Assembly: GCF_000716445.1 (NCBI RefSeq)
Contig: NZ_JNWK01000076.1
Coordinates: forward strand, 1-57,004
Source of the DNA: Streptomyces wedmorensis
GTDB lineage: Bacteria > Actinomycetota > Actinomycetes > Streptomycetales > Streptomycetaceae
DNA: 57,004 nt
Direction of reading: 5' to 3'
In this document: positions 7,216 to 16,100 of the stretch, piece after piece
Position numbering within the stretch: position 1 is the first letter of the stretch
How the letters are laid out: each line of letters opens with the position of its first letter
The notes under the pieces: generated by a model
Database searches by the model: none
What the model was told of the DNA's origin: nothing
The model's input: the letters and a program-made list of their open reading frames with translations, nothing else
Made by a program: the position numbers and the translations under genes

Positions 7216-10105
7216 GCGGCGACTGCGGGACACTCCCCAGGTTCTCGTACACCTTACGTGCCACCTCCGTACGCGAGCGCAGCCCCAGTTTGGCGAGTAT
7301 GTGCGACACGTGGGTCTGTACGGTGCGGGGCGACAGGAACAGCTCGGCGGCGATCTCCGGGTTCGAATGTCCCTGAGACACGAGGCCGGCCACCTTCAGC
7401 TCGGCCGGGGTCAGCGCCTCCCAGCCGCTCTCCGGTCTGGTCCGGTTGGTGGCCGCCGCGGTCCTGACGCCCAGGGCCCGCAGCCGGGTACGGGCCCGCC
7501 GGATGTCCCACGCCGCGCCGATCCTTCCGTAGCACTCCGTGGCGCGGAGCAGCTGTTCCCTGGCTTCCGCCTGTCGTCCCAGGGTGGCCAGCACCACCGC
7601 GAGATCCTCTCGCGCCTGCCCTGCCTGCAGCGGGCGGTTCGCCTCCGTGTAGTACTCCACCGCGGACAGCAGGAGCGCCGGGTCACCGTCGGTCATTCCG
7701 TTGCAGCGGGAGGCGGCCGCCGCGCGGCCGGCGTGCGGCTCCCTGGAGCTTTCCCGCGTGCTGATGAACGCCGCGGCCCGCGCTATCGCGATGTCGCCCA
7801 CCGAGAGGGCCAGCCGCACGATGTCGGGGAGCCACTGGTAGCGCTGATCAAGATCCTTGGCGTACCCGGCGTCCAGGGTCGGCAGCAGCACGGCCAGCGC
7901 CTCGCGCTGTCTTCCGGCCCGTTCGGCCATCAGCGCGCCGGCCATGAGGCGATAGCTGGAGTGCGATCTCTGGAGCCCCTCGGGGTCGGGGAGGTCGCGG
8001 AGCTGCCGGAAGGCGGCGTCGGCCGCCGGTTCGTCGTCCCGGTGGCCGTGTATGAGCACTTCGACACCGTGGCGGAGCACGGGCATCCAGGCGATGCCCG
8101 GCAGGTCTTCGATGCCCGAGAGACCGGTCAGCGCGTCGTCCCAGAGGCCGGTCCAGTAGTTGAGCACCGCGGAGCTCATCGCGATCCCGCTGAACTGGCC
8201 GTAGATGCCCTGCGCTTCGGAGAGTCCCCCGGCTTCGCGCAGCGCCTCCAGAGCGTCCTCCATACGGTCGACGGTGCCGAGCATCACCGCCCGGGTGACC
8301 AGCATCGAGATCCGCAGATCCGTGTTCTCCTGGCCCCCCTTGCCGAGGGTTCCCGCTCGGTGGGAAGCCGCCAGCGCCCGCTCGCTCTCCGCCAGCGCCG
8401 ATTCGGTCCGCCGCGCCCGCATCAGCCCCAGAGCGACCGCTTGACGCCCGTACGCCTCGGCCTGGTCATCGCCGTCGCGCACCGCCTCGGCGACGGCTTG
8501 CGCGGCGATGGGCGCCGCCTCCGCCTCACGGCCCGCGCTCCACAGGGCGATCGCGCCCAGAGCTCGCAGCCGGTTGCGCAACTGAGCGGTCACCGGGCCA
8601 TGGGACGGCTCGACCGCCGAGTCCGCCGAGTTCGTCGCGTCCGCCACGTCCGACGCGTACGTGGAGTCCACAGCGGCGATGGCCTCGATCGCCTCGTCCC
8701 AGCCCCCTTGCCAGAACAGGCTGTGCACCAGCGACATCGTCAGCTGCCCCGCGTTCTCGGGGTCGCGTGTCCGGTCGAGCAGTCTGCGCAGGATGACGGA
8801 GCTCTCGGGGCGCCGGAGCAGGAAGGCGGCCGTACCGAGGTGACGTTCGAGCATCGAGTGGCCCGGGTCCTCCGGCGGCAGCCGGGCCATGGCGCGTTGG
8901 ATGAGGTCCATGGCGACCGCGGGACAGCGGGTCGCGAGGGGTTCGGCGTGCTCGGTGATCCACCTCAGCATCGGCCCCGCGGCGACGGGTCCGGCGTGCA
9001 GCAGCTGTTCGGCGACGCGGTCCATGGAGGCACCGCCCGCCGCCAGGGCCTGGGCCGCGCTTCCGTGTGCCTCGGCCCGCTGCTCCGGCTCCAGTGCGGC
9101 GTAGAGGGCCTGGCGGATCACCGGATGGCGAAAGCGCATCCCGTCCCCGGTGTCGACGAGGACCCCCGCCGGTACGGCCTCGTCCGCCACGGCGAGCAGT
9201 TCCCACGGGGAACGGTCCAGCACGACGGCCAGCTCGCGGGCGGTGAACTCCGTTCCGAGCAGGGCGGCTCCCCGGAGGGCTTCCTGACAGGCCGCCGAGA
9301 GGAGCGACAGGCGCGTGCCGACGGCCCGATCCGGTGGAGGCGGGGGCTCCGACGCGGCCTGTCCGGCCAGTTCGGCGACCGGGCCGTTCCACTCGACGCC
9401 CTGGTCGCGCCGCAGGGCGTCGAGCAGCTCCCGTACGAACAGAGGGTTGCCGCCCGCGGACGTGAGCCATCCGCACAGCCCGGGTCCCGGCGCCGCGCCG
9501 AGCAGGGACTGCGCCAGCGTCGCCACTTCCGCCCGTGTCATCGGCGCGAGTTCGATGAGGCGGGTGCCCGCGCTGAGCAGCCCGCGGCGCAGCCGGCTCA
9601 CCTCGGGCCGGTCCGGCACCGCCCGCAGCGTGGCGACGAGCAGCAGCGGAACGCGGCCCACCATCCGGCTCAGCCGCTGCCACAGCAGCAGTGTGGCGTC
9701 GTCCGCCCAATGCAGGTCGTCGAGCATCAGGACGAGCGGTCCTTCGTCGAGCATGGCCGTGAGCAGCCTGATCAGCCGCTCCATGACCGCCATGGTGTGG
9801 GTCGAGTCCTCGGGCCGGTCCGTCTCGGTGGCACGGTCCTGATCGAGACAGCCGAGGAGGGGACGCAGCGGGAAGCCATGGCCCAGTTCGGAGGCGGTGG
9901 CGTGCAGCACCCGGCAGCCGAACCGCGCGGCCTCCAGCGACGTCAGCTCCAGCAGGGTGGTCTTGCCTATGCCCGGTTCGCCTTCGATGAACACCGAGCC
10001 CCCACGGCCGCCTCGGAGGCCCGCGATCAGGTCCGCGAGTTCTCCCGCCTCCCGTTCCCGTCCGATCCACGAGCCGTCTTCCGCCGCGGTCGTCTCCCGT
10101 GTCAT
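7178..10105 (-). CDS. LAL-type LuxR-family ATP-binding transcriptional regulator (second of pair)
   Basis: 975 residues. The N-terminal STAND/AAA ATPase has Walker A GEPGIGKT at about 42-49 and Walker B VLMLDDLHWAD at about 125-134. The middle (about 350-850) is alpha-helical with TPR-like character. A LuxR/FixJ-type HTH lies near the C terminus (about 893-955: LTPAELKVAGLV, then NPEIAAELFLSPRTVQTHVS). LALs are typically positive regulators of secondary-metabolite or sugar genes; the ligand here is unknown. The ATG at 10103-10105 follows a GGAAGGAAGGG ribosome site. It starts 21 nt after the stop of the paralogous LAL, so the two are probably co-transcribed. The last 20 or so residues after the HTH are basic and unconserved. 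Confidence 0.93.
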   Translation of the reverse strand: MTRETTAAEDGSWIGREREAGELADLIAGLRGGRGGSVFIEGEPGIGKTTLLELTSLEAARFGCRVLHATASELGHGFPLRPLLGCLDQDRATETDRPEDSTHTMAVMERLIRLLTAMLDEGPLVLMLDDLHWADDATLLLWQRLSRMVGRVPLLLVATLRAVPDRPEVSRLRRGLLSAGTRLIELAPMTRAEVATLAQSLLGAAPGPGLCGWLTSAGGNPLFVRELLDALRRDQGVEWNGPVAELAGQAASEPPPPPDRAVGTRLSLLSAACQEALRGAALLGTEFTARELAVVLDRSPWELLAVADEAVPAGVLVDTGDGMRFRHPVIRQALYAALEPEQRAEAHGSAAQALAAGGASMDRVAEQLLHAGPVAAGPMLRWITEHAEPLATRCPAVAMDLIQRAMARLPPEDPGHSMLERHLGTAAFLLRRPESSVILRRLLDRTRDPENAGQLTMSLVHSLFWQGGWDEAIEAIAAVDSTYASDVADATNSADSAVEPSHGPVTAQLRNRLRALGAIALWSAGREAEAAPIAAQAVAEAVRDGDDQAEAYGRQAVALGLMRARRTESALAESERALAASHRAGTLGKGGQENTDLRISMLVTRAVMLGTVDRMEDALEALREAGGLSEAQGIYGQFSGIAMSSAVLNYWTGLWDDALTGLSGIEDLPGIAWMPVLRHGVEVLIHGHRDDEPAADAAFRQLRDLPDPEGLQRSHSSYRLMAGALMAERAGRQREALAVLLPTLDAGYAKDLDQRYQWLPDIVRLALSVGDIAIARAAAFISTRESSREPHAGRAAAASRCNGMTDGDPALLLSAVEYYTEANRPLQAGQAREDLAVVLATLGRQAEAREQLLRATECYGRIGAAWDIRRARTRLRALGVRTAAATNRTRPESGWEALTPAELKVAGLVSQGHSNPEIAAELFLSPRTVQTHVSHILAKLGLRSRTEVARKVYENLGSVPQSPLMPRRRMPGQRP

Positions 10106-10126
10106 GCGTCCCTTCCTTCCGCTGGT

Positions 10127-13021
10127 TCAGATGTCCTGGCGGCCGAGCCGTCGCTCGTGCAGGGCGCCGAGGCGTACGGCCTCCCCTGCGATGTCCGTCC
10201 GGGAACGCGCGCCGAGCTTCGTCAGGATGTGCGACACGTGGGTCTGCACCGTTCTGGGCGAGAGCAGCAGTTCGGCGGCCACTTGTGGATTCGTACGGCC
10301 TTCGGCCACCAGCAGCGCCACTTTCAGCTCCGTCGGGGTCAGCGCTTCCCAACCGCTCTTGTTCCGGTCCCGTACGCCTCTGTGGGCGCGGCGGATCCCC
10401 AGTGCGCGCAGCCGGACGTCGGCACGGGCGATGTGCCAGTCGGCCCCGAGGGAGCGGTACACCTCCACCGCACGGCCGAAGGAGGCGCGAGCCCCCGTCA
10501 TGTCGCCGTGGCCGGCCTGGACCACGGCCAGGTCTTCGAGGAGCCGGCCGAGGCCGGGCCGGAACACGGACCGCTCGTAGTAGGCGAGGGCCTCCCGCAG
10601 CGCGTCGGGGTCGCTGGTGACCAGACCCAGACAGTGCTGTGCTACGGCTCCCCGAACGGGCTCGTCCGGAGCCTGCGCCGCCTCCTCCTGAGCTGCGCGG
10701 GCGGCGGTTGCGGCGGCGGAGGTGTCACCGGCCGCCAGGGTGAGCCGCACCACGTCGGGCAGCAGGTGGAAGCGCTGGTTGTGGGCAGCGGCCAGCTCGG
10801 GGTCGAGTGTGTGGAGAAGCAGGCTCAGTGCCTTCTCGGGCTTTCCCTCCCGTTCGGCGAGGAGCGCTCTGGCGGCGAGGAGGAAGGACGTCTGGTTGCC
10901 CGGTACTCCGGTGAGGACGTCCACGTTGGCGACGGCCGCCAGGTGTTCCCGAGCCTCCCTGGGGCGGTCTCGGCTGCCGAGGATGAGCGCGGCGAGGCCG
11001 TGACGGACTGCGGGCATCCACGAGTCGGTGGGGAGCTCGCTCAGCGACGCCAGGTCGTCCAGGGCCTCGTCCCACGCACCGGTGCGGTAGTTGAGCGTCG
11101 CGGAGAGGAGGACGACCCAGGAGGTCCGTCCTTCCGGGTCCGTCGGTTCCACCAGGGACCGGCAGGTCCGCAGCGCTTGCTTCGCTTCGTCCAGGCGTTC
11201 CAGGGCGGCGAGCAGATGGGCACTCAGGAGGGTCAGCCCGACCCTGACGTCGGTGGCCTCCTCGCAGCCCAGTGTGGCCTCGATGCCCTGCTCGAGCTCC
11301 AGGAGCGCGTCCTGCTGTCTTCGGGCGCGCATCAGCAGCAGGGCCCTGGTGTACCGGGCGTATCCGATCGACAGCGGGGACGGGAAGAGCTCGGCGTCCG
11401 CCAGGACGTGCGTGGCCGCCGCTTCGGCTTCGTCGAGGCGGCGGCCGGCCCACAGCAGCCACGCCCAGGGGCCGCGGAACTGAGCCGTCCACTCCGGCGC
11501 ATGGGCGTGGGTTTCCAGAGCCTGGGTGACCTCGCGCAGGCCCTCCTCGACGCGGTGCTTCTGCACGAGGTGGAGGACCAGGATGAGAGTGAGTCTGGCC
11601 CGGCGCTCCGGTTCGGTCGCCTGGTCGCGCAACAGCCGGATCTGGTCGGCCGCGCCGGACCGGCGCAGCAGAAAGGTGCCCCGCAGGAAGTACTCCTGCA
11701 GACGGTCCCGGTGCCGGTGAGCCGGGTCCAGTTGTTCCAGGGCGCGTTCGACGAGTTCGGTGGCGGCCCAGGGCGCCTCCGCGAGAAGGGGGTCACCGGC
11801 CTGTACCAGCCAGTCGACCGCCCAGTCGTCCCACGCCCCTCTCACGGGGATCAGCTGTCCGGCGATCTGCCGGTCCGGAGCACCGGCCTGTGCGAACGCC
11901 TTGGCGGCGTGCAGGTGCAGGCTGTCGCGCAGGGAGCCCGGCAGGCCCGCGCGGAATGCCTCACGGGCCACCTCGTGCCGGAATCTCAGCGCGCTGCCGT
12001 TCTCTTCCAGGACCTCTGCCAGGATCGCCTCGCCGACGATGCCGTCCAGCTCCTCGCGGCTGCGGCCGGTCACGGTCGCGAGGTCGTCCGTGGTGAACGG
12101 TGCGCCGAGCAGCGTCGCGACGCGCAGGATGTCGACGACAGCCCGCGGCAGGCTGACCAGCCGGTTGACAACGGAGTCGGTGAGCCGTGCGGGCGGGAGC
12201 TCGTCTCCGAGGCGAGCCCCCAGTTCGGCCTGTCCCTCGGTCACCGTGATCGAACCGGCGCGGGTCAGCGCGTTGAGCAACTCTCCGACGTAGAAGGGAT
12301 TTCCGCCGGCAGCCGCCAGGTGCCGGAGAAGTCGTTGGCCGGCGATCGCCCCCAGTGACCTCTGCGCGAACAGCGCCGTCTCCTGCTCGGTGAGGGACGG
12401 CAGGTCCATCATGACCACGCCCCCGTCCTGGTCGGCCAGGGTCTGACGGAGCCCGGCCAGACGAGCGGGGTCCGGGCCACCGGTGCGCAGGGCTGCGACG
12501 AGAAGGAGGGGCAGCCGGGCAGCCGCCTCGCCGAGCCGCTGCCATACCAGCAGACTGGCCTCGTCGGCCCATTGGAGGTTGTCGAGGACGAGGACGACGG
12601 GCCTGGTGGCACACAGGCCGGTGACCCGTTCGACCAGGCTGTCGGCTGCGGCGCCGACCGCGAGCCCGGCGGTTCCCGGGGCGGTCAAGAGTTCGGTGAT
12701 GGCGGACCGGTGGGCGGCGATCACCGGGTCGGCGGTCTCCAGGCAGTCGACGACCCCGGCCAGCGGGAACCGCTGACCCAGTTCGTCGGCGGCACCCCGT
12801 AGGACGAGGCAGCACCGGCGGCGGGCGTCGGCCACCAGGAGGGACAGCAGTGCGGTCTTCCCCGCACCCGGCTCGCCCTCGACGAACAGCCTGCCGCCTC
12901 GTCCGGACGCGAGAGCATCGAGGAGTTGCCCGAGCAGGTCCACCTGCCCCTCTCTGCCCACCAAGGGACTCTCGCATCGCATCTGCTTCACAGAACGCCC
13001 CCCCGAAATGAAATTTGACAT
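10127..13021 (-). CDS. LAL-type LuxR-family ATP-binding transcriptional regulator (first of pair)
   Basis: 964 residues with the same layout as its neighbour: Walker A GEPGAGKT at about 49-56, Walker B VLVLDNLQWAD at about 143-153, a long helical middle, and a C-terminal LuxR HTH (about 890-955: LTPTELKVALLV, then NPQVAAELLLSPRTVQTHVS). The two proteins align along their full length, so they arose by tandem duplication. The start is uncertain. The ATG at 13019-13021 has no good ribosome site. A GTG at 12989-12991 (residue 11) follows a G-rich GGGGGG run and leaves the palindrome at 13027-13038 in a normal promoter position; this may be the true start. It lies 115 nt downstream of the giant gene, on the same strand. 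Confidence 0.93.
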   Translation of the reverse strand: MSNFISGGRSVKQMRCESPLVGREGQVDLLGQLLDALASGRGGRLFVEGEPGAGKTALLSLLVADARRRCCLVLRGAADELGQRFPLAGVVDCLETADPVIAAHRSAITELLTAPGTAGLAVGAAADSLVERVTGLCATRPVVLVLDNLQWADEASLLVWQRLGEAAARLPLLLVAALRTGGPDPARLAGLRQTLADQDGGVVMMDLPSLTEQETALFAQRSLGAIAGQRLLRHLAAAGGNPFYVGELLNALTRAGSITVTEGQAELGARLGDELPPARLTDSVVNRLVSLPRAVVDILRVATLLGAPFTTDDLATVTGRSREELDGIVGEAILAEVLEENGSALRFRHEVAREAFRAGLPGSLRDSLHLHAAKAFAQAGAPDRQIAGQLIPVRGAWDDWAVDWLVQAGDPLLAEAPWAATELVERALEQLDPAHRHRDRLQEYFLRGTFLLRRSGAADQIRLLRDQATEPERRARLTLILVLHLVQKHRVEEGLREVTQALETHAHAPEWTAQFRGPWAWLLWAGRRLDEAEAAATHVLADAELFPSPLSIGYARYTRALLLMRARRQQDALLELEQGIEATLGCEEATDVRVGLTLLSAHLLAALERLDEAKQALRTCRSLVEPTDPEGRTSWVVLLSATLNYRTGAWDEALDDLASLSELPTDSWMPAVRHGLAALILGSRDRPREAREHLAAVANVDVLTGVPGNQTSFLLAARALLAEREGKPEKALSLLLHTLDPELAAAHNQRFHLLPDVVRLTLAAGDTSAAATAARAAQEEAAQAPDEPVRGAVAQHCLGLVTSDPDALREALAYYERSVFRPGLGRLLEDLAVVQAGHGDMTGARASFGRAVEVYRSLGADWHIARADVRLRALGIRRAHRGVRDRNKSGWEALTPTELKVALLVAEGRTNPQVAAELLLSPRTVQTHVSHILTKLGARSRTDIAGEAVRLGALHERRLGRQDI

Positions 13022-13026
13022 GCAAA

Positions 13027-13038
13027 CGCCAACTGGCG
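13027..13038. promoter_or_regulatory. Candidate operator, palindrome CGCCAACTGGCG
   Basis: Arms CGCCA and TGGCG around AC, just upstream of the first LAL gene. Eleven of twelve bases match the palindrome at 6742-6753. If the LAL starts at the ATG ending at 13021, this site would overlap the ribosome-binding zone. If it starts at the GTG ending at 12991, the site falls 36-47 nt upstream, a usual place for an operator. It could be an autoregulatory LuxR site (inference). Confidence 0.35.
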
Positions 13039-13074
13039 ATGACCACAGAAGTTACACAGAGACTGACCAGTAGT

Positions 13075-13095
13075 GATCCCCTTCGGCCGGAGATC
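13075..13095 (-). terminator. Possible weak terminator after the giant gene
   Basis: On the minus strand GATCTCC pairs with GGGGATC (7 bp with one G-U pair) around a 7-nt loop, about 42 nt after the giant gene's stop. The stem is modest and has no U tract, so read-through into the LAL genes is possible. Confidence 0.3.
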
Positions 13096-13136
13096 TGTAT
13101 ACGAACTGACCGGAATGGCCTGTGGCGAGGGGAAGT

Positions 13137-16100
13137 TCAGCTCGACGGGTCGGGCTGGGCCGCGTACCAGTGACCAGCCGCGAGGTGAAGGACGATCTCC
13201 GGCCGTGTCGGGTCACCGTAGGTCTGGTGCCCGAGATCGTCCCGGACCACGGTGATCCGGATCCCCAGTGCCTGGGCGGCGAGCGGGGCCATCAGATCGG
13301 CCGCCGTGTGCCGCCATCCCGTATCGTCCGCCGCGTCCCCGCGTCGCCGGAGCAACGCGGCCAGCAAGGCCCGGCGCAGTTCCGGGCGGGACGCCAGGGC
13401 ATGCGTGGCCCCGGTGGGCAGGAGAGCCAGTGCTTCGAACTCCTCGCGGTGCGGCCCGGCGAGGACGATCCCGGCCCGGTCGAGTTCTTCGCCGGTCACC
13501 TTCTCCTGCGGCTCGATGGCGGTCACGTCGTCGACCGAGGGACTGTCCGGGTTCGCCGGGTCCAGCAGATCGGCCGCTTCGAGTGTACGGGCGAGCAGTT
13601 CACGTAGGGCAGCGGCGGTCTCCCCGGGCCTGGCGCCGCCGATGCCGTGGGTGTCGCGCCAGTCGGGGCGCACCCGGTCGAGTTCGAGGGAGAGGGCGCG
13701 GTGGAAGGACTCGCCGCCGCCGGCGTGCGGTGCGGTGGACGTCCCCTGTTCCGTGAGGGAGTCCGGCCCGGCGTCGCCCGTGGCCGACGGGTGGGAGACG
13801 GGGTCGACGATCCGCAGCCGCCGGCCGTCGGGCGCGGTCAGGCTGAGCGGCGCCCCGGTGCCCTCGTGCGTCTCGCGGTCGAACCGGGAGACCGGGAGGG
13901 CATCCGGGGCCGGAGGGTTCGGGCGAGCGGGCGGCAGCCACGGCGCGGGGGCGGTGAGGGGGCGGCGCTCGGGGGCGGTGGTGTGCCACCGGGTGATCGC
14001 GAGGGCCCGGTCACGGACGGCCTCGGACGTACGCAGTGCGTGGACGGCCGCCGCGCGTGCCACGCCGAGGCGACGCACCGCCTCGGGGTCGGCGGGGTGG
14101 CGAGCGAGCTCCGCGCGGGCCGCGTGATAGGCGGCGTCGGCGGTGACCCAGGCGAGCCCGTAGGCGTGGACACGACGCCAGGCGTGAAGGATCGTTTCCT
14201 CCTGTGCTTCGGCCAGGCCGGGCGCCCGCCCCGCCGCCGGAAGCAGTTTCGCGCCCGTGCGTAGGCCGCCCAGCCCCCCCGCCTCGTCCGCGAGCCAGGT
14301 GTCGAAGACGTCCTGCGCGAGGGGGATTTCCGTGTCCTCGTCCTTGTCCTCCGCAGCCCCGGCCTCGCTGTAGAGCAGTTCCTCGACCGAGGGTACGGGC
14401 GAGACCTCCGGCTCGTCGGGCAGCGCGACGGCGGCCTCGGGGTCCCACGGTCCGGGCCGGGAATCCGTCCGTTCGTCGGCCGGCCGCTGGTACCAGGCGG
14501 TGACGGCGTCGGCCGCCGTCCGCGCCCCGTGCATCCGTGCTCCGGCCTCGCGCACCGCGCGGTCCTGGTCGCTGAGTTCCTGGTGCAGGCGGACGAGGCG
14601 CTCGCCGCGCCCGCGCAGCCGCTCCGAGCTGCGCCGGTACGCCTCCAGGGCAGCGAGCTCGTCCTCGTGCGCCTGGTCCGTCGGAGCTTCCGCCGCGCCC
14701 AGGCCGGCATCCGGGTCAGCGCCGGTGACTCGCGGCCGCGCCGGTTCGTGCCCGGCACCTGCCTGTTCCGCACGTTCCCGTACGCGCTCCGCCTGCCGGG
14801 CGGCGGCGACGGCCCGTTGCCATGCTCGCTCGTCCTCCGCCGCCTCCTCCAGCGCCTCGTCCCACTCCCTGGACGCGCCCGAAGCGGCGGCCCGGGCTGC
14901 CTGGTATGCACTGGTCGCCGCCTGCCACTGCTGGGTCGCGTCGCGGACCCGGTCCCAGGCGGCGCTGACCTCGTCGGGGAAGTTCTCCTCGGTCACGAGG
15001 CCGCGTTCGAGGGCGAAGTCCTCCCGCACCCAGACCAGCACGCCGTTGTCGAGGGGAAGCCGGGCGACACCCGACGGCTTCGATGTGGCCTCGACACCCA
15101 GCACGGACGCCGCCTTGGCGACGGCGTCGGCGCCGCGCCGCTTCGCGTCCGCCACCACCAGCCAGGTCACCGGCAGTCGGAACAGCAGGCTGCGGCCGAC
15201 GGGTAGTTTCAGCTTGGAGCTGTCCACCACCACGGACGTCGGATCCTGGGTGATGGCATCGGCGGTCGTGCCGGTCGGCGCCGCCGCGGAGCTCCCCACT
15301 CGGCTGAACAGGGGATCGCCGGTGATGAAGGCGGGGCCGCCGGTGACGGTCGGATGCCGGGAGTCGACGGAGGAGTCCGACCGGGCGGTCGACTCCGCGA
15401 TCTTCACCGAGTGGCTGAGGTCGTTGCCGTGATCGACGGCAAGCAGCGCGGCACCGTCGAACTCCACCCGGGGGGCGAGACGCAACTCCAGGTCCATGTT
15501 TCCGAACAGGGCGGTGTCGTGCAGGGTCACCGCGAGACCGTGCTCCACCGCCTCGTGGAAGAACGCCTGAAGCGAGCCCGCCCCGAGGGCGTTGCTCAGG
15601 ACGGCGTGCGCCGGGGTCCCGGGGCGTACCGGGCGGGGCACGCCGCCGATGGAGACGGTCGTACCGTTGGGTGTCCCCGACTGCTCGGCGGTCTCCGCCG
15701 ACGCGGGCGCACTCGTCTTCGTGGGCTCGGCCGTTCCCATGGCGGCTCCGACGGCGAGCAGTGCGGCGTCGAGCAGGGCCTTGCTCCCGCCGACACCCTG
15801 CACGGTGACCGTGCGCGGCCCTTGTCGGAAGAGCCGGTTGCCACGGTCCTGGAGCCATGCGTGCAGCACGTCCGTGGAGCCGCGCTCCGGCGGCAGCAGT
15901 CCCGGTCCGGGGGCCGCGGTGAGGTGCGCCGGAGGGTCGGACCGCTGCTCACCGCCGGGCGGGACCGGCCCCGGCACGGGCTCCAGCAGACTCAGCGGCT
16001 GGTATTCGCGCAGTTCGCCGATGGGGGCCTCGACGCGGAACCGCTCCTTTCCCTGTGATCCCACCCTGATCGTCATGTGGTAAGGCGTCGTGTACACCGC

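Noticed and set aside
7301..12358. A 1685-codon open frame on the plus strand opposite both LAL genes
   Set aside because: Its translation is low complexity (Arg/Gly/Gln-rich) and without known motifs. It arises from the G/C third-position bias of the real minus-strand genes, which have clear Walker and HTH motifs.
13015..13043. Plus-strand promoter with TTGACA at 13015-13020
   Set aside because: No -10 match at 16-18 nt, and no plus-strand gene follows.
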